A stretch of DNA of 64,000 bases from Nemorincola sp044225795 (GTDB taxonomy: Bacteria > Bacteroidota > Bacteroidia > Chitinophagales > Chitinophagaceae). The stretch lies in contig JBGAIF010000005.1 of NCBI GenBank assembly GCA_044225795.1, forward strand, positions 1 to 64,000. The letters are read 5' to 3'. Of this stretch, positions 1 to 7,297 are shown one piece after another (positions within the stretch are counted from its first letter, which is position 1; every line of letters starts with the position of its first letter). Position numbers and translations under genes: made by a program. The notes beneath the pieces are model-generated. The model worked only from the letters and a program-made list of their open reading frames with translations, was not told the DNA's origin and ran no database searches.

Positions 1-44
1 CGGGGATTTGAACCCCATCCGCGGCCTTTAACCGCTACACCTGC
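1..44 (-). tRNA. Partial tRNA-like gene cut by the window edge
   Basis: Read on the minus strand, positions 18-1 form a T-arm (GGGG, loop TTCAAAT, CCCC), the usual 3' part of a tRNA. Positions 44-21 read GCAGGTG-TA-GCGGTTAAAGGCCGC, which resembles an acceptor strand followed by a D-arm. The expected anticodon arm between D-arm and T-arm is not visible: the two lie only a few bases apart. The 3' acceptor strand would lie outside the window. The element sits about 60 nt downstream of two strong promoters and a boxA-like GTTCTTT, as expected for a stable RNA. It could be an atypical or decayed tRNA, or another structured RNA. tmRNA is unlikely because the promoters lie too close. Confidence 0.4.
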
Positions 45-106
45 TACTTTACTTTTTAAAGAACTTTTTGTTACTTTTCGGTTACCCGTTTTCCCGTTAG
101 GGAGCG

Positions 107-137
107 CAAAGGTAGAAACTTATTTTCGAACCGCAAA
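107..137 (-). promoter_or_regulatory. Bacteroidetes-type promoter, proximal copy
   Basis: On the minus strand the -33 box TTTG (137-134) and the -7 box TACCTTTG (114-107) are separated by exactly 19 nt, an exact match to the TTTG-N19-TAnnTTTG consensus of the Bacteroidetes primary sigma factor. Transcription would start near position 100 and run into the tRNA-like element. The leader carries the boxA-like heptamer GTTCTTT at 64-58. Confidence 0.8.
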
Positions 138-233
138 ATTTATTCCCGAAAATAAGTTTTTATAATGCTTTCCCGTAACCCCATTACCAATCCAAAGAAC
201 CTTTTTACTCCCTCCCTTATCGCTAAGGGGACG

Positions 234-264
234 CAAAGATAGAGAAGGTTTTTTACTCGTCAAA
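234..264 (-). promoter_or_regulatory. Bacteroidetes-type promoter, distal copy
   Basis: On the minus strand TTTG (264-261) and TATCTTTG (241-234) are again separated by exactly 19 nt. The initially transcribed sequence resembles that of the proximal promoter (GCG, then a run of C and T), and GTTCTTT recurs at 200-194, a similar distance downstream. Two near-identical promoter-leader units in tandem are typical of stable-RNA genes. Apart from these elements I see no gene in 45-369; a 66-aa minus-strand reading frame here overlaps the promoter boxes and is not credible. Confidence 0.8.
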
Positions 265-369
265 ATCTTTCTGCAATTTCTTTTCAGAAAACCCGCAAAT
301 GCGCTACTGATGCGCCTCATATTTGTTCATAACCCAGCAGATACTTAATATTGAAGCGGAAAACCACGT

Positions 370-747
370 ATGAAAAAGACTATAGTATTAGTGATAGCAT
401 GCGCTGCAATAGCGCTCTTCAGCCAATGTTCGAAGAAGACGTCGACCGCTGGCTCAAAGAAAACAAAAACAGAAACTGTAAAGAAAACAGACAAGAATGC
501 TACTACCCCCCAAGAAGCACAAGAGGTAGCTAACCTGAAAAACAGCATGCCTGCCACACAAATATCGAAGGGCGAACAAATATTCAGAAACAATTGTGCC
601 AAGTGCCACGAACTAAAGCAGCCGGGTACACTAACTGTACATAAATGGAACAAAGTGCTGCCTGAAATGATGGGTAAGGCGCAGCTAAACAACAGCGATG
701 CGGCAACGCTGAAAACGTGGGTATTAACCAACGCTAAAGAAGGATAA
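370..747 (+). CDS. Small c-type cytochrome lipoprotein
   Basis: The 125-residue product begins with a lipoprotein signal peptide ending LFSQC (Cys20 as the lipidated residue), so it is probably anchored in an envelope membrane facing the periplasm. A Lys/Thr-rich linker (about 21-60) leads to a minimal mono-haem cytochrome c domain. The haem attachment motif CAKCH lies at 76-80, and Met100 or Met101 in the LPEMMG stretch is a likely distal ligand. It would carry single electrons, but the partner cannot be told from the neighbours. The gene ends 3 bp before the end of the convergent arylsulfotransferase-like gene. No consensus promoter was found upstream. Confidence 0.85.
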   Translation: MKKTIVLVIACAAIALFSQCSKKTSTAGSKKTKTETVKKTDKNATTPQEAQEVANLKNSMPATQISKGEQIFRNNCAKCHELKQPGTLTVHKWNKVLPEMMGKAQLNNSDAATLKTWVLTNAKEG

Positions 748-750
748 GCA

Positions 751-2412
751 TCAATGTGCGCCAGATGCGCTCCATACCATCTGTTCCAGCTCTTTCCTGG
801 TGATGATACTGGCACGGTATTGCTGTGGCAGTAACATCCATTTGGCATCGGGCTCCTTAAATCGTTCATTGACTGCAGACCAAAGTATTTTCTTTTCCCT
901 GCTCACAATAAATATTTTGCCGAACTGGCTGCTCATACAAACGAAGAATGAGTGGTCCGGCATTTCTATAACATTACCTCCTGATGTGGCGTGAGTGTTT
1001 GTAACTCCTTCCGGCAACAACGCCATGTTCTTTTCGGCGCGCATTTTTTGTTCACGTTCAAACATCTTTGCTCTTCTGTTCTTCATTTGCATCTCGAATG
1101 TAGTATCAAGGCCAGACAAAGAACATTCATATTCCCAAACTTTTTTCAACCCATTTGCCGGATCCACAGGCTCTTTCAGCAACAGAACCTCCGGCAGCTC
1201 GCTCCTTTCATTACATGAGTTGTTATTAAACAGATAAATAAAGCCATCCTCGGTTGACTTGCAAGCATGCTGATCGCAGTACAGACCATTGCCAGCCTCG
1301 GTAACACCTTGCCGGAATACTTCTCCGTAAGACGCCAAAACCTCCCCTGAGGGATACCTGATCTTAAGTATACGGCTGATGTTCTTAAAGCTAAGGTAGA
1401 CAACACTATTCTTACGATCGAAATAAAAAGAGTTCTCATGAACGTCTATGGCATGCATACGTATCGGAGGAGTAAAATATCTCAGATCGGAAGACATAAA
1501 GTAGTCTGAGGACTTCCAGGACCATACTATACTGTCTTTTTCATCATACTCGATAATTGTTCCGAACTGCGTCTTAGCGTGCTCAGCAAGGCTATCCTGG
1601 CGGGCACGCTTTACGGGATCTTTGACCCGAGTACTGTCGGCGAGGAACTTTGGCTTATCCTTCCAGTAAATATGCTCATCGCCTAAAACCATATGATGCC
1701 CGTTGGGCAACTTTACCAGCTCGTGATGAAAATGTTCAGAAGAATCGCCGCTCACCCGACCTTTCTGAGGCCCTCTCCAAATGACCTCTCCGGCATAATT
1801 CACTTCGTAAGCTTCCTCATTAATTAGTAGTGTAATAGTGCCCTGAGGTGTGAGACGCAGATCCCTGACCACCTGATTTTCCCTGAAAGCGGGCAGGTAC
1901 CATACAGGCTTACCCTTCATATCGTAGAGCGTATGTGTGGCATCAGAGAAGACGAAACAATCCTTAAACTTGATAGCACTATCGATGACCCTGAGCCTGT
2001 ACCTGGAAGAATCAACCAGGACAGCACTCTTGGTGCGAAAATGATAAAGCCTCGGACCTGCAAGCTTTTCAGCGGCATTTACCATGCGCCATGTGTAGTA
2101 TTGTCCAAATTGGGGCAGTGTAACCATTATTTTTCCGGCAGCCCCTTTCGTGGTAGCGACAATATGCTTTTTGAAAGAATCTTCCCGATTATACCAACCC
2201 ATTGCAACCTCTATTCTGCAGTTAACCGCTTTTTCCAGCGAAGCAGCACGAAAACCTACAATCCTGTAATTAAGACTATCGCCTTCTACGGGAAAAACCT
2301 GGGCAGACAGATGACCAAAACAGAATAGAAAAATGATCAGCGACAAATTTCTGCTGAAACACACCTGAGGAAGAATTCTTACCATGCTGGTAAATATAGG
2401 ACGAATCCTCAA
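751..2412 (-). CDS. Arylsulfotransferase (ASST)-like secreted beta-propeller protein
   Basis: This 553-residue protein has an N-terminal signal peptide ending near HLSAQ; a second Met at residue 10 (2385) is an equally plausible start. The body resembles ASST-family propeller proteins: an N-terminal beta-sandwich-like region, then blades with motifs such as FHHELVKLPNGHHMVLG, HAIDVHEN and NGLYCDQHAC. ASST enzymes move sulfate between phenolic compounds in the periplasm, and the His in HHE/H-N-type loops is usually important. I cannot confirm the catalytic histidine or arginine by eye, so the call is family level only. The gene stands alone, convergent with the cytochrome c lipoprotein gene. 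Confidence 0.6.
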   Translation of the reverse strand: MRIRPIFTSMVRILPQVCFSRNLSLIIFLFCFGHLSAQVFPVEGDSLNYRIVGFRAASLEKAVNCRIEVAMGWYNREDSFKKHIVATTKGAAGKIMVTLPQFGQYYTWRMVNAAEKLAGPRLYHFRTKSAVLVDSSRYRLRVIDSAIKFKDCFVFSDATHTLYDMKGKPVWYLPAFRENQVVRDLRLTPQGTITLLINEEAYEVNYAGEVIWRGPQKGRVSGDSSEHFHHELVKLPNGHHMVLGDEHIYWKDKPKFLADSTRVKDPVKRARQDSLAEHAKTQFGTIIEYDEKDSIVWSWKSSDYFMSSDLRYFTPPIRMHAIDVHENSFYFDRKNSVVYLSFKNISRILKIRYPSGEVLASYGEVFRQGVTEAGNGLYCDQHACKSTEDGFIYLFNNNSCNERSELPEVLLLKEPVDPANGLKKVWEYECSLSGLDTTFEMQMKNRRAKMFEREQKMRAEKNMALLPEGVTNTHATSGGNVIEMPDHSFFVCMSSQFGKIFIVSREKKILWSAVNERFKEPDAKWMLLPQQYRASIITRKELEQMVWSASGAH

Positions 2413-2520
2413 ATCGGTGCTTTATAAGGATTTTATTTAATTAAAAGTTACTATTTCGACTCTGTTTTTTACTGAGCGTAGCACATCAAAAAAAAGCAGC
2501 ATAATTCCAGTTTTATTTTG

Positions 2521-2528
2521 TATTTTTG
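2521..2528 (+). promoter_or_regulatory. Putative -7 box upstream of the glycine-rich T9SS protein
   Basis: TATTTTTG matches TAnnTTTG. No clear TTTG occurs at the expected upstream distance. It would give an 80-nt leader that includes a small hairpin (CCGAC/GTCGG, about 2580-2596) shortly before the start codon at 2614. Confidence 0.45.
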
Positions 2529-2613
2529 GCTGAGGTGTTTCTGAATAAAAATCGGAAACAGTTATTATATATTATTTATCCGACCGAACCTGTCGGTTTT
2601 CAAAGTGACGACA

Positions 2614-5574
2614 ATGAAAAAAATGTACAACTTCCTTAAACTGGTCCCTATTATTTTGCTTGGCGCTAATCTCAATGCCAGTGCGCAAGTGACCACTTTT
2701 AACTACACCGGTAGTATACAGACGTATACCGTTCCGAATGGCGTATCTTATGTTACTATTGACGCCAAAGGTGCAGCAGGCGGCGATTATGTATTTGGTG
2801 GCGGCTCGGTTGGGCAAGGCGCCGAGGTAACGGGACAACTGACTGTAACGCCAGGGCAAATCATCTACGTTTATGTAGGTGGTGCCGGCTCTTCATCATT
2901 CTACTATGGCGGATCTCCCGGCGGATGGAACGGAGGCGGTAACACAACCGGTAACGGCGGTAGTGGCGGCGGTGCCAGCGATATACGTATGGGTGGTATA
3001 GCACTCGCTAACCGACTGGTAGTAGCCGGCGGCGGCGGCGGAACAGGTAATGCGTGTTATTATTCCGGTTTTGAACGCGGAGGACACGGTGGCGGACTGA
3101 CCGGAGAAGATGGTTATGATAATTTTGCACCATATCCCGCTGCTCCTGGCGGTGACCAGGCAGGAGGCGGCAGTGGCTTTCTTGGAGTAGGCGGCGACGG
3201 CCTTATTTTTACTGATGCTGGTGGTGGTGGTGGTGGTTATTACGGTGGCGCAGGTGGCGCAGCCAGTCTTTGCGTACCGTATTATTACTATGGCACTCCA
3301 GGGGCATCCGGCGCTGGTGGAGGATCGTCTTACACTGACCCGGCTGTGACTTCTGTTGTGCATACACGTGGTGTCAATTCAGGAAATGGCGTTGTAACAA
3401 TTTGTGCTCCTGCAGTTGCCGGCACAATCATAACAGATAGCGTGTGCGTAGGTGCCAACACTACTTTCACCGATCCAACAGGCACATCAACCGGTGTAGC
3501 ATGGTCGAGCAGTAATACAAGCATTGCGACTGTAAACGCAACTACAGGTGTTGTTACAGGTGTTAACCCCGGAACGGTAGTGATCACACGTGCTTGTTCT
3601 ACGCCATGTGGCGCCGCGTCTACAAACGTGACGATAATTGTACACCCGCAACCTGCTACAATCGCCGGTACGTTTATTTTGTGCCAGGGCGACATGACCA
3701 CACTTTCTGACTCAGACCCTGGAGGTACCTGGAACAGCTCCAACACGTCAGTTGCAACAATAACTTCCGGAGGCGTAGTATCAACACTGGTGCCCGGTAC
3801 GAGTTTGATATCTTATACATTGAGCACGGGTTGCAAAACAACTTCTCCTTTGTTTGTGAACCCGGCACCACCTGCGATCACAGGCTCCGCTTCGACTTGC
3901 GTGGGCAGTGGCACTGCTTTTTCTGATGGTATTCTTGGTGGCGTATGGAGTGTGACGACCCCTGCGGTGGGCACTATCGACGCTTCTACAGGAGTTTATA
4001 CAGGAATTATGGCAGGATATGATACAATCGTATATACTCTTGCCGGCTGTTCGGCTCTTTTACCAATAACAACTTTTGATCCTCCATTGCCGATATTCGG
4101 AACTGATACCATCTGTACCGGCCAATCAACGACATTGTTTGAGATCATGTCCGGTGGTACGTGGAGCGCAACAGTACCTTCTGTGGCCACTGTCGATCCT
4201 TTTGGAAATGTAAATTCGGTTTCCGGCGGGTATGATACCATCCTGTATACAATCACAGGCTGTCCTCCTGCACAGTTCCCAATGGTGATCGAGGCAATAG
4301 GGCCGATCACAGGCATCACCAGTGCTTGTATTGGCATGGCGATCACGCTCACTGATACCACAACAGGTGGTATGTGGGTGAGTGCGGATACTACGGTGGC
4401 GAAAGTATCGCCGACCGGCATAGTAACAGCTACATCATACATTATCGGAGCAAGTACGACAATCAGTTACACATTGCCCTCAGGTTGTTTGTCTACGCAT
4501 CCTATTGTTGTGAATGCCGCGCCCGGACCAATAATAGGCGCAGACAGCGTTTGTACCGGCGCATCAACGACAATGTCTGATACGACCCTGGGAGGTACAT
4601 GGAGTAGTACAGATCTCGCTATTGCACAAATAGGTGACATCACCGGTATTGCAAAGGGTATATCGACAGGGTACGTCAACCTTTCCTACACGCTACCAAG
4701 TGGCTGCTTTGCTGCTAAATCGTTTTATGTAGAACCTCCATTGCCTGGCAACATAGGGCTGACAAGAAACCCACCTAATGATACATTGTGCCTTGGCACA
4801 ATGGTAACATTCAGGGCACATCCGGTTAACGGAGGTACTTCGCCGTGGTATCGCTGGACAAAATTCGGGGTGCCGATGACAACTTCTACATTGGATACAT
4901 TTGTATACAGCCCGATACATGGTGACGTAATCACAGTGACCATGTTCATTACCGGAGGCGTATGTGCTGCGGCAGATTCGGTAAGAGATTCGGTAACTTA
5001 TGATATTGATTCGAACAAGTCTCCGACCATCTGGATCACTAAATCTATAGCTCCGGATACCCTACAGTACCTGGGCCAGGTGATTACGTTCTACTCATTC
5101 GTTGCCTATGGCGGCACAGCACCTACTTACCAATGGTATAAAGACAATGTACTAATACCCGGAGCCACTGATGACCACTATGTAGCCCATGTATATGGAC
5201 AGGAGACCTACCATTGCGTAGTGACCGGTAACCCGCCATGTGGCACAAGTCCGCATAATGCAACAAGTAATAAGATCACCATAATAGACAGGCTGGCTGT
5301 AGGTACTATTACCAACAAGGCTAATACTATTTCCTTGTTCCCTAACCCGAACAATGGTACACTGGTATTGAGCGGGAAAGTATCTTCTGATGATGTTTCC
5401 ATAGAAGTAACAGATATGCTTGGCCAGATCGTTTACCGTAGCAAGGTAACTCCTCAGAACGGTACGCTTAACGAGCAGATAAACCTCGGCCACAACATAG
5501 CTAACGGCTCTTACCTGCTTCGTGTCAACTCAGGCAATGAAAATGAAGTGTTCCGCTTTGTGATCAATAAATAA
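2614..5574 (+). CDS. T9SS-secreted protein with ALK/LTK-like glycine-rich domain, Big-type and Ig-like domains
   Basis: I start this at ATG 2614 rather than the in-frame GTG at 2605, because MKKMYNFLKL opens a normal signal peptide ending NASAQ. The 986-aa product has four parts. Residues about 25-250 are glycine-rich, with GGGASDIRMGG and VVAGGGGGTG blocks like the glycine-rich domain of ALK/LTK receptors. Six Big-type repeats follow (about 3411-4740), each with VC.G near the start and a GC near the end. Two longer Ig-like domains with a YQWYKD-type tryptophan core lie at about 4743-5300. The last part is a T9SS type A sorting domain starting ISLFPNPNNG and ending FVINK. It is probably displayed on the cell surface; the ligand is unknown. 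Confidence 0.85.
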   Translation: MKKMYNFLKLVPIILLGANLNASAQVTTFNYTGSIQTYTVPNGVSYVTIDAKGAAGGDYVFGGGSVGQGAEVTGQLTVTPGQIIYVYVGGAGSSSFYYGGSPGGWNGGGNTTGNGGSGGGASDIRMGGIALANRLVVAGGGGGTGNACYYSGFERGGHGGGLTGEDGYDNFAPYPAAPGGDQAGGGSGFLGVGGDGLIFTDAGGGGGGYYGGAGGAASLCVPYYYYGTPGASGAGGGSSYTDPAVTSVVHTRGVNSGNGVVTICAPAVAGTIITDSVCVGANTTFTDPTGTSTGVAWSSSNTSIATVNATTGVVTGVNPGTVVITRACSTPCGAASTNVTIIVHPQPATIAGTFILCQGDMTTLSDSDPGGTWNSSNTSVATITSGGVVSTLVPGTSLISYTLSTGCKTTSPLFVNPAPPAITGSASTCVGSGTAFSDGILGGVWSVTTPAVGTIDASTGVYTGIMAGYDTIVYTLAGCSALLPITTFDPPLPIFGTDTICTGQSTTLFEIMSGGTWSATVPSVATVDPFGNVNSVSGGYDTILYTITGCPPAQFPMVIEAIGPITGITSACIGMAITLTDTTTGGMWVSADTTVAKVSPTGIVTATSYIIGASTTISYTLPSGCLSTHPIVVNAAPGPIIGADSVCTGASTTMSDTTLGGTWSSTDLAIAQIGDITGIAKGISTGYVNLSYTLPSGCFAAKSFYVEPPLPGNIGLTRNPPNDTLCLGTMVTFRAHPVNGGTSPWYRWTKFGVPMTTSTLDTFVYSPIHGDVITVTMFITGGVCAAADSVRDSVTYDIDSNKSPTIWITKSIAPDTLQYLGQVITFYSFVAYGGTAPTYQWYKDNVLIPGATDDHYVAHVYGQETYHCVVTGNPPCGTSPHNATSNKITIIDRLAVGTITNKANTISLFPNPNNGTLVLSGKVSSDDVSIEVTDMLGQIVYRSKVTPQNGTLNEQINLGHNIANGSYLLRVNSGNENEVFRFVINK

Positions 5575-5594
5575 TCTAATCGACAATAAAAAAA

Positions 5595-5622
5595 GAGGCG
5601 GCCAATGGCCGCCTCTTTTTTT
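5595..5622 (+). terminator. Intrinsic terminator, probably bidirectional
   Basis: A perfect 9-bp stem GAGGCGGCC/GGCCGCCTC with a 3-nt AAT loop is followed by a run of T and preceded by a run of A, so it can act in both directions. It lies 20 bp after the stop of the T9SS protein gene. Confidence 0.9.
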
Positions 5623-5636
5623 ATTGCTTATTCTTA

Positions 5637-5668
5637 TAGAAAACCCGGCTATAATGCCGGGTTTTCTA
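5637..5668 (-). terminator. Hairpin terminator for the hpf operon
   Basis: A 13-bp stem (TAGAAAACCCGGC/GCCGGGTTTTCTA) with a 6-nt loop lies between the end of hpf and the stronger terminator at 5595-5622. It most likely ends the minus-strand rpsU-xerC-hpf transcript. Confidence 0.75.
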
Positions 5669-5681
5669 TAAAATGCTGTAT

Positions 5682-5996
5682 CTATTGACCGGCATGGGCC
5701 ATTTGTTTCTTTTCTTTCTGACGCTTAACCTGGTTGACCAACGAGTCAAAAGCAAGATTGAACGACTCTTCGAAATTTTTGCTTTGGTGTTTTACAAAAT
5801 AAGAATGACCGGGAACGAAGACCTTTATCTCCGCAACCTTGTCCTTGATCTGGTGCGATACGTTGTCGAGCTTCAGGTACACATCTGCACTAATAATCTT
5901 ATCGTGGAAGGTTCGCAGCTTTTCTATTTTAGCATTTACATGATCAATCAGTTTGTTGTCGGCATCAAAATGCACTGTCTGAATCTGCACGTTCAT
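5682..5996 (-). CDS. hpf: Ribosome hibernation promoting factor, short HPF/RaiA type
   Basis: This 104-residue protein consists of the single HPF/YfiA domain: a beta strand at the N-terminus (MNVQIQTVHFDAD), a helix starting about residue 16, a central sheet (ADVYLKLDN, AEIKVFVPGH) and a C-terminal helix with the basic tail VKRQKEKKQ. It lacks the extra dimerisation domain of long HPF. Proteins of this family bind the decoding region of the 30S subunit and store ribosomes in an inactive state during slow growth. It lies 29 bp after xerC, in the rpsU-xerC-hpf order often found in Bacteroidetes. The start MNVQI is fixed by the domain edge. Confidence 0.92.
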   Translation of the reverse strand: MNVQIQTVHFDADNKLIDHVNAKIEKLRTFHDKIISADVYLKLDNVSHQIKDKVAEIKVFVPGHSYFVKHQSKNFEESFNLAFDSLVNQVKRQKEKKQMAHAGQ

Positions 5997-6025
5997 AATT
6001 GAGTTGTTTTATGGTTAAAAAATGA

Positions 6026-6916
6026 TCATCCTCGCGGGTGATTCTGTTTATGAATCTGTTTTAGCTTATCTATATTGTTGTGTGTATATACCTGCGTGGC
6101 AGCAAGGCTACTGTGCCCCAAGAGGTCTTTGATTGCCTGTATATTAGCGCCATTATTGAGCAGGTGCGTAGCAAATGTGTGCCTTAGTACGTGAGGGCTT
6201 CTTTTCTTAAGCGTTGTGGATTGCCCCAGGTAGGTAGTAACAATGCGATATATATAGCCAGGATAGACCGGCTTACCGTTCTCCAGGTTGAGGAGGAAGT
6301 TATCGTCATGGACCTCCAAATTCCGTTTCTCCTGTATGTAATCCCTCAAAATATCGAGCTGTGCAGTACTAACGGGCACAAGGCGTTCTTTATTGCCCTT
6401 TCCCAGTATCCGTATCTGACTCAAACTCCATTCAATATCCTTCTCTTTTAATTGAACCAGTTCTGCACGACGCATACCTGTGGCATACAGCAATTCGCAG
6501 ATGAGGCGATCAGTAAATCCTTTAAAACCTTCGTCGAACTGCAACTCCTCGAGCAGTACTTGCGTCTCTGATTCTTTGGCATAGACGGGCAATCGCTCAG
6601 GAAGACGCTGCGCGTGTAATTTCTTTACCGGGTTGGTATCGGTAATTCCCTGTTTCTGTAAATACCTGTAGTATGAACTGAGGCTAGATAGCTTCCGGTT
6701 GAGTGTCCTGGCCAGATTGTCGTCGCTTTTCATGGCAGCGAGCCAGCCACGGATATGAAAATGGGAAATGCTTTTAAGTGGCAGTGGACCAAATTCCTTA
6801 TTTAGAAAATCGTTGAACTGGAGAAGGTCGGACTGGTATGATTCTATCGTATGGGTAGCGAAACGCTTCTCAAATCTTATGTACTGTAGATAATCTGTCA
6901 ACTTTTCGTCAAACAT
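6026..6916 (-). CDS. xerC: Tyrosine recombinase XerC/XerD type
   Basis: This 296-residue site-specific recombinase has a full SAM-like N-terminal core-binding domain (about 1-100) and a catalytic domain (105-290). All active-site residues are visible: Arg149 in ATGMRRAEL, Lys173 in GKGNKER, His242 and Arg245 in HVLRHTFATHLL, His268 in GHSS and nucleophile Tyr277 in ATQVYTH. The size and motifs fit the chromosomal dimer-resolution enzyme rather than a mobile integrase, and the housekeeping neighbours (rpsU, hpf) agree. Whether it is the XerC or the XerD partner cannot be told by eye. A hairpin with a T-run lies directly before its start codon, so expression may depend on read-through from rpsU. 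Confidence 0.9.
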   Translation of the reverse strand: MFDEKLTDYLQYIRFEKRFATHTIESYQSDLLQFNDFLNKEFGPLPLKSISHFHIRGWLAAMKSDDNLARTLNRKLSSLSSYYRYLQKQGITDTNPVKKLHAQRLPERLPVYAKESETQVLLEELQFDEGFKGFTDRLICELLYATGMRRAELVQLKEKDIEWSLSQIRILGKGNKERLVPVSTAQLDILRDYIQEKRNLEVHDDNFLLNLENGKPVYPGYIYRIVTTYLGQSTTLKKRSPHVLRHTFATHLLNNGANIQAIKDLLGHSSLAATQVYTHNNIDKLKQIHKQNHPRG

Positions 6917-6921
6917 AAAAA

Positions 6922-6957
6922 TCCGCTATTGTAAATTTACGACATTACAATAGCGGA
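6922..6957 (-). terminator. Perfect 13-bp hairpin with T-run abutting the xerC start codon
   Basis: The arms TCCGCTATTGTAA (6922-6934) and TTACAATAGCGGA (6945-6957) are exactly complementary around a 10-nt loop. On the minus strand the hairpin is followed at once by TTTTT and then, 5 nt after the stem, by the xerC ATG at 6916. It looks like an intrinsic terminator for rpsU. Because it reaches to the start codon, it could also act as an attenuator or block ribosome access to xerC. Confidence 0.8.
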
Positions 6958-7005
6958 CACAAATATGTTTTTACATAACACGTATAATGTTATGTTAATA
7001 AACTA

Positions 7006-7203
7006 CTAAGCGTCGAACTCTCCGTTGTTCATCTGCTGCTTGTAAACAGCTTTCAGAATCTCGGTACGGCGGCGTACAGATGGCTTTGTGAAAGACTGAC
7101 GGTCACGAAGCTGGTTGAGAACACGAGATTTCTCATATTTCTTCTTGTACTTCTTGAGCGCTTTGTCGATGTTTTCGCAATCTTTAGAATCAATTATCAG
7201 CAT
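7006..7203 (-). CDS. rpsU: Small ribosomal subunit protein bS21
   Basis: This 65-residue basic protein has the bS21 pattern: a short N-terminal strand (MLIIDSKDCENIDKALKKYK) followed by helices with the VLNQLRDRQSF and RRRTEILKAVYKQ segments. I chose ATG 7203 and not the upstream in-frame ATG at 7248, because the latter overlaps the promoter and the extension has no family similarity. A GGGGG tract lies shortly before the start. In Bacteroidetes, bS21 is close to the anti-SD end of 16S rRNA and is associated with their low use of Shine-Dalgarno sequences. It is the first gene of the rpsU-xerC-hpf run. Confidence 0.93.
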   Translation of the reverse strand: MLIIDSKDCENIDKALKKYKKKYEKSRVLNQLRDRQSFTKPSVRRRTEILKAVYKQQMNNGEFDA

Positions 7204-7235
7204 ATTAATACCCCCTTTATGGTTTTTGGGGAGTG

Positions 7236-7266
7236 CAAAGGTATACAATAATATGATTTTAGCAAA
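7236..7266 (-). promoter_or_regulatory. rpsU promoter, exact Bacteroidetes consensus
   Basis: The -33 box TTTG (7266-7263) and the -7 box TACCTTTG (7243-7236) are spaced by exactly 19 nt. The predicted start of transcription is about 25 nt before the rpsU ATG. It lies in the short gap between the kinase gene and rpsU, so rpsU is transcribed independently of the operon upstream. Confidence 0.85.
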
Positions 7267-7297
7267 TTTTTATTGTCTAATCTTTACAGGAATCCTA

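Noticed and set aside
1..60. tmRNA 3' end
   Set aside because: T-arm and GTGTAGC words fit loosely, but the exact promoters lie about 100 nt away, too close for a full tmRNA, and no tag reading frame is seen.
120..320. 66-codon minus-strand frame upstream of the tRNA-like element
   Set aside because: It contains the two promoter boxes and leader sequences; composition is not protein-like.
345..869. 174-codon minus-strand frame across the cytochrome c gene
   Set aside because: It overlaps the CAKCH cytochrome gene and the end of the next gene and has no family features.
5673..6002. 109-codon plus-strand frame opposite hpf
   Set aside because: It is exactly antisense to a well-recognised HPF gene and begins inside the terminator region.
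6026..6916. Tyrosine recombinase as an integrase of a mobile element
   Set aside because: Length, motifs and the rpsU/hpf neighbours fit the chromosomal Xer enzyme; no att-like repeats or cargo genes are present.
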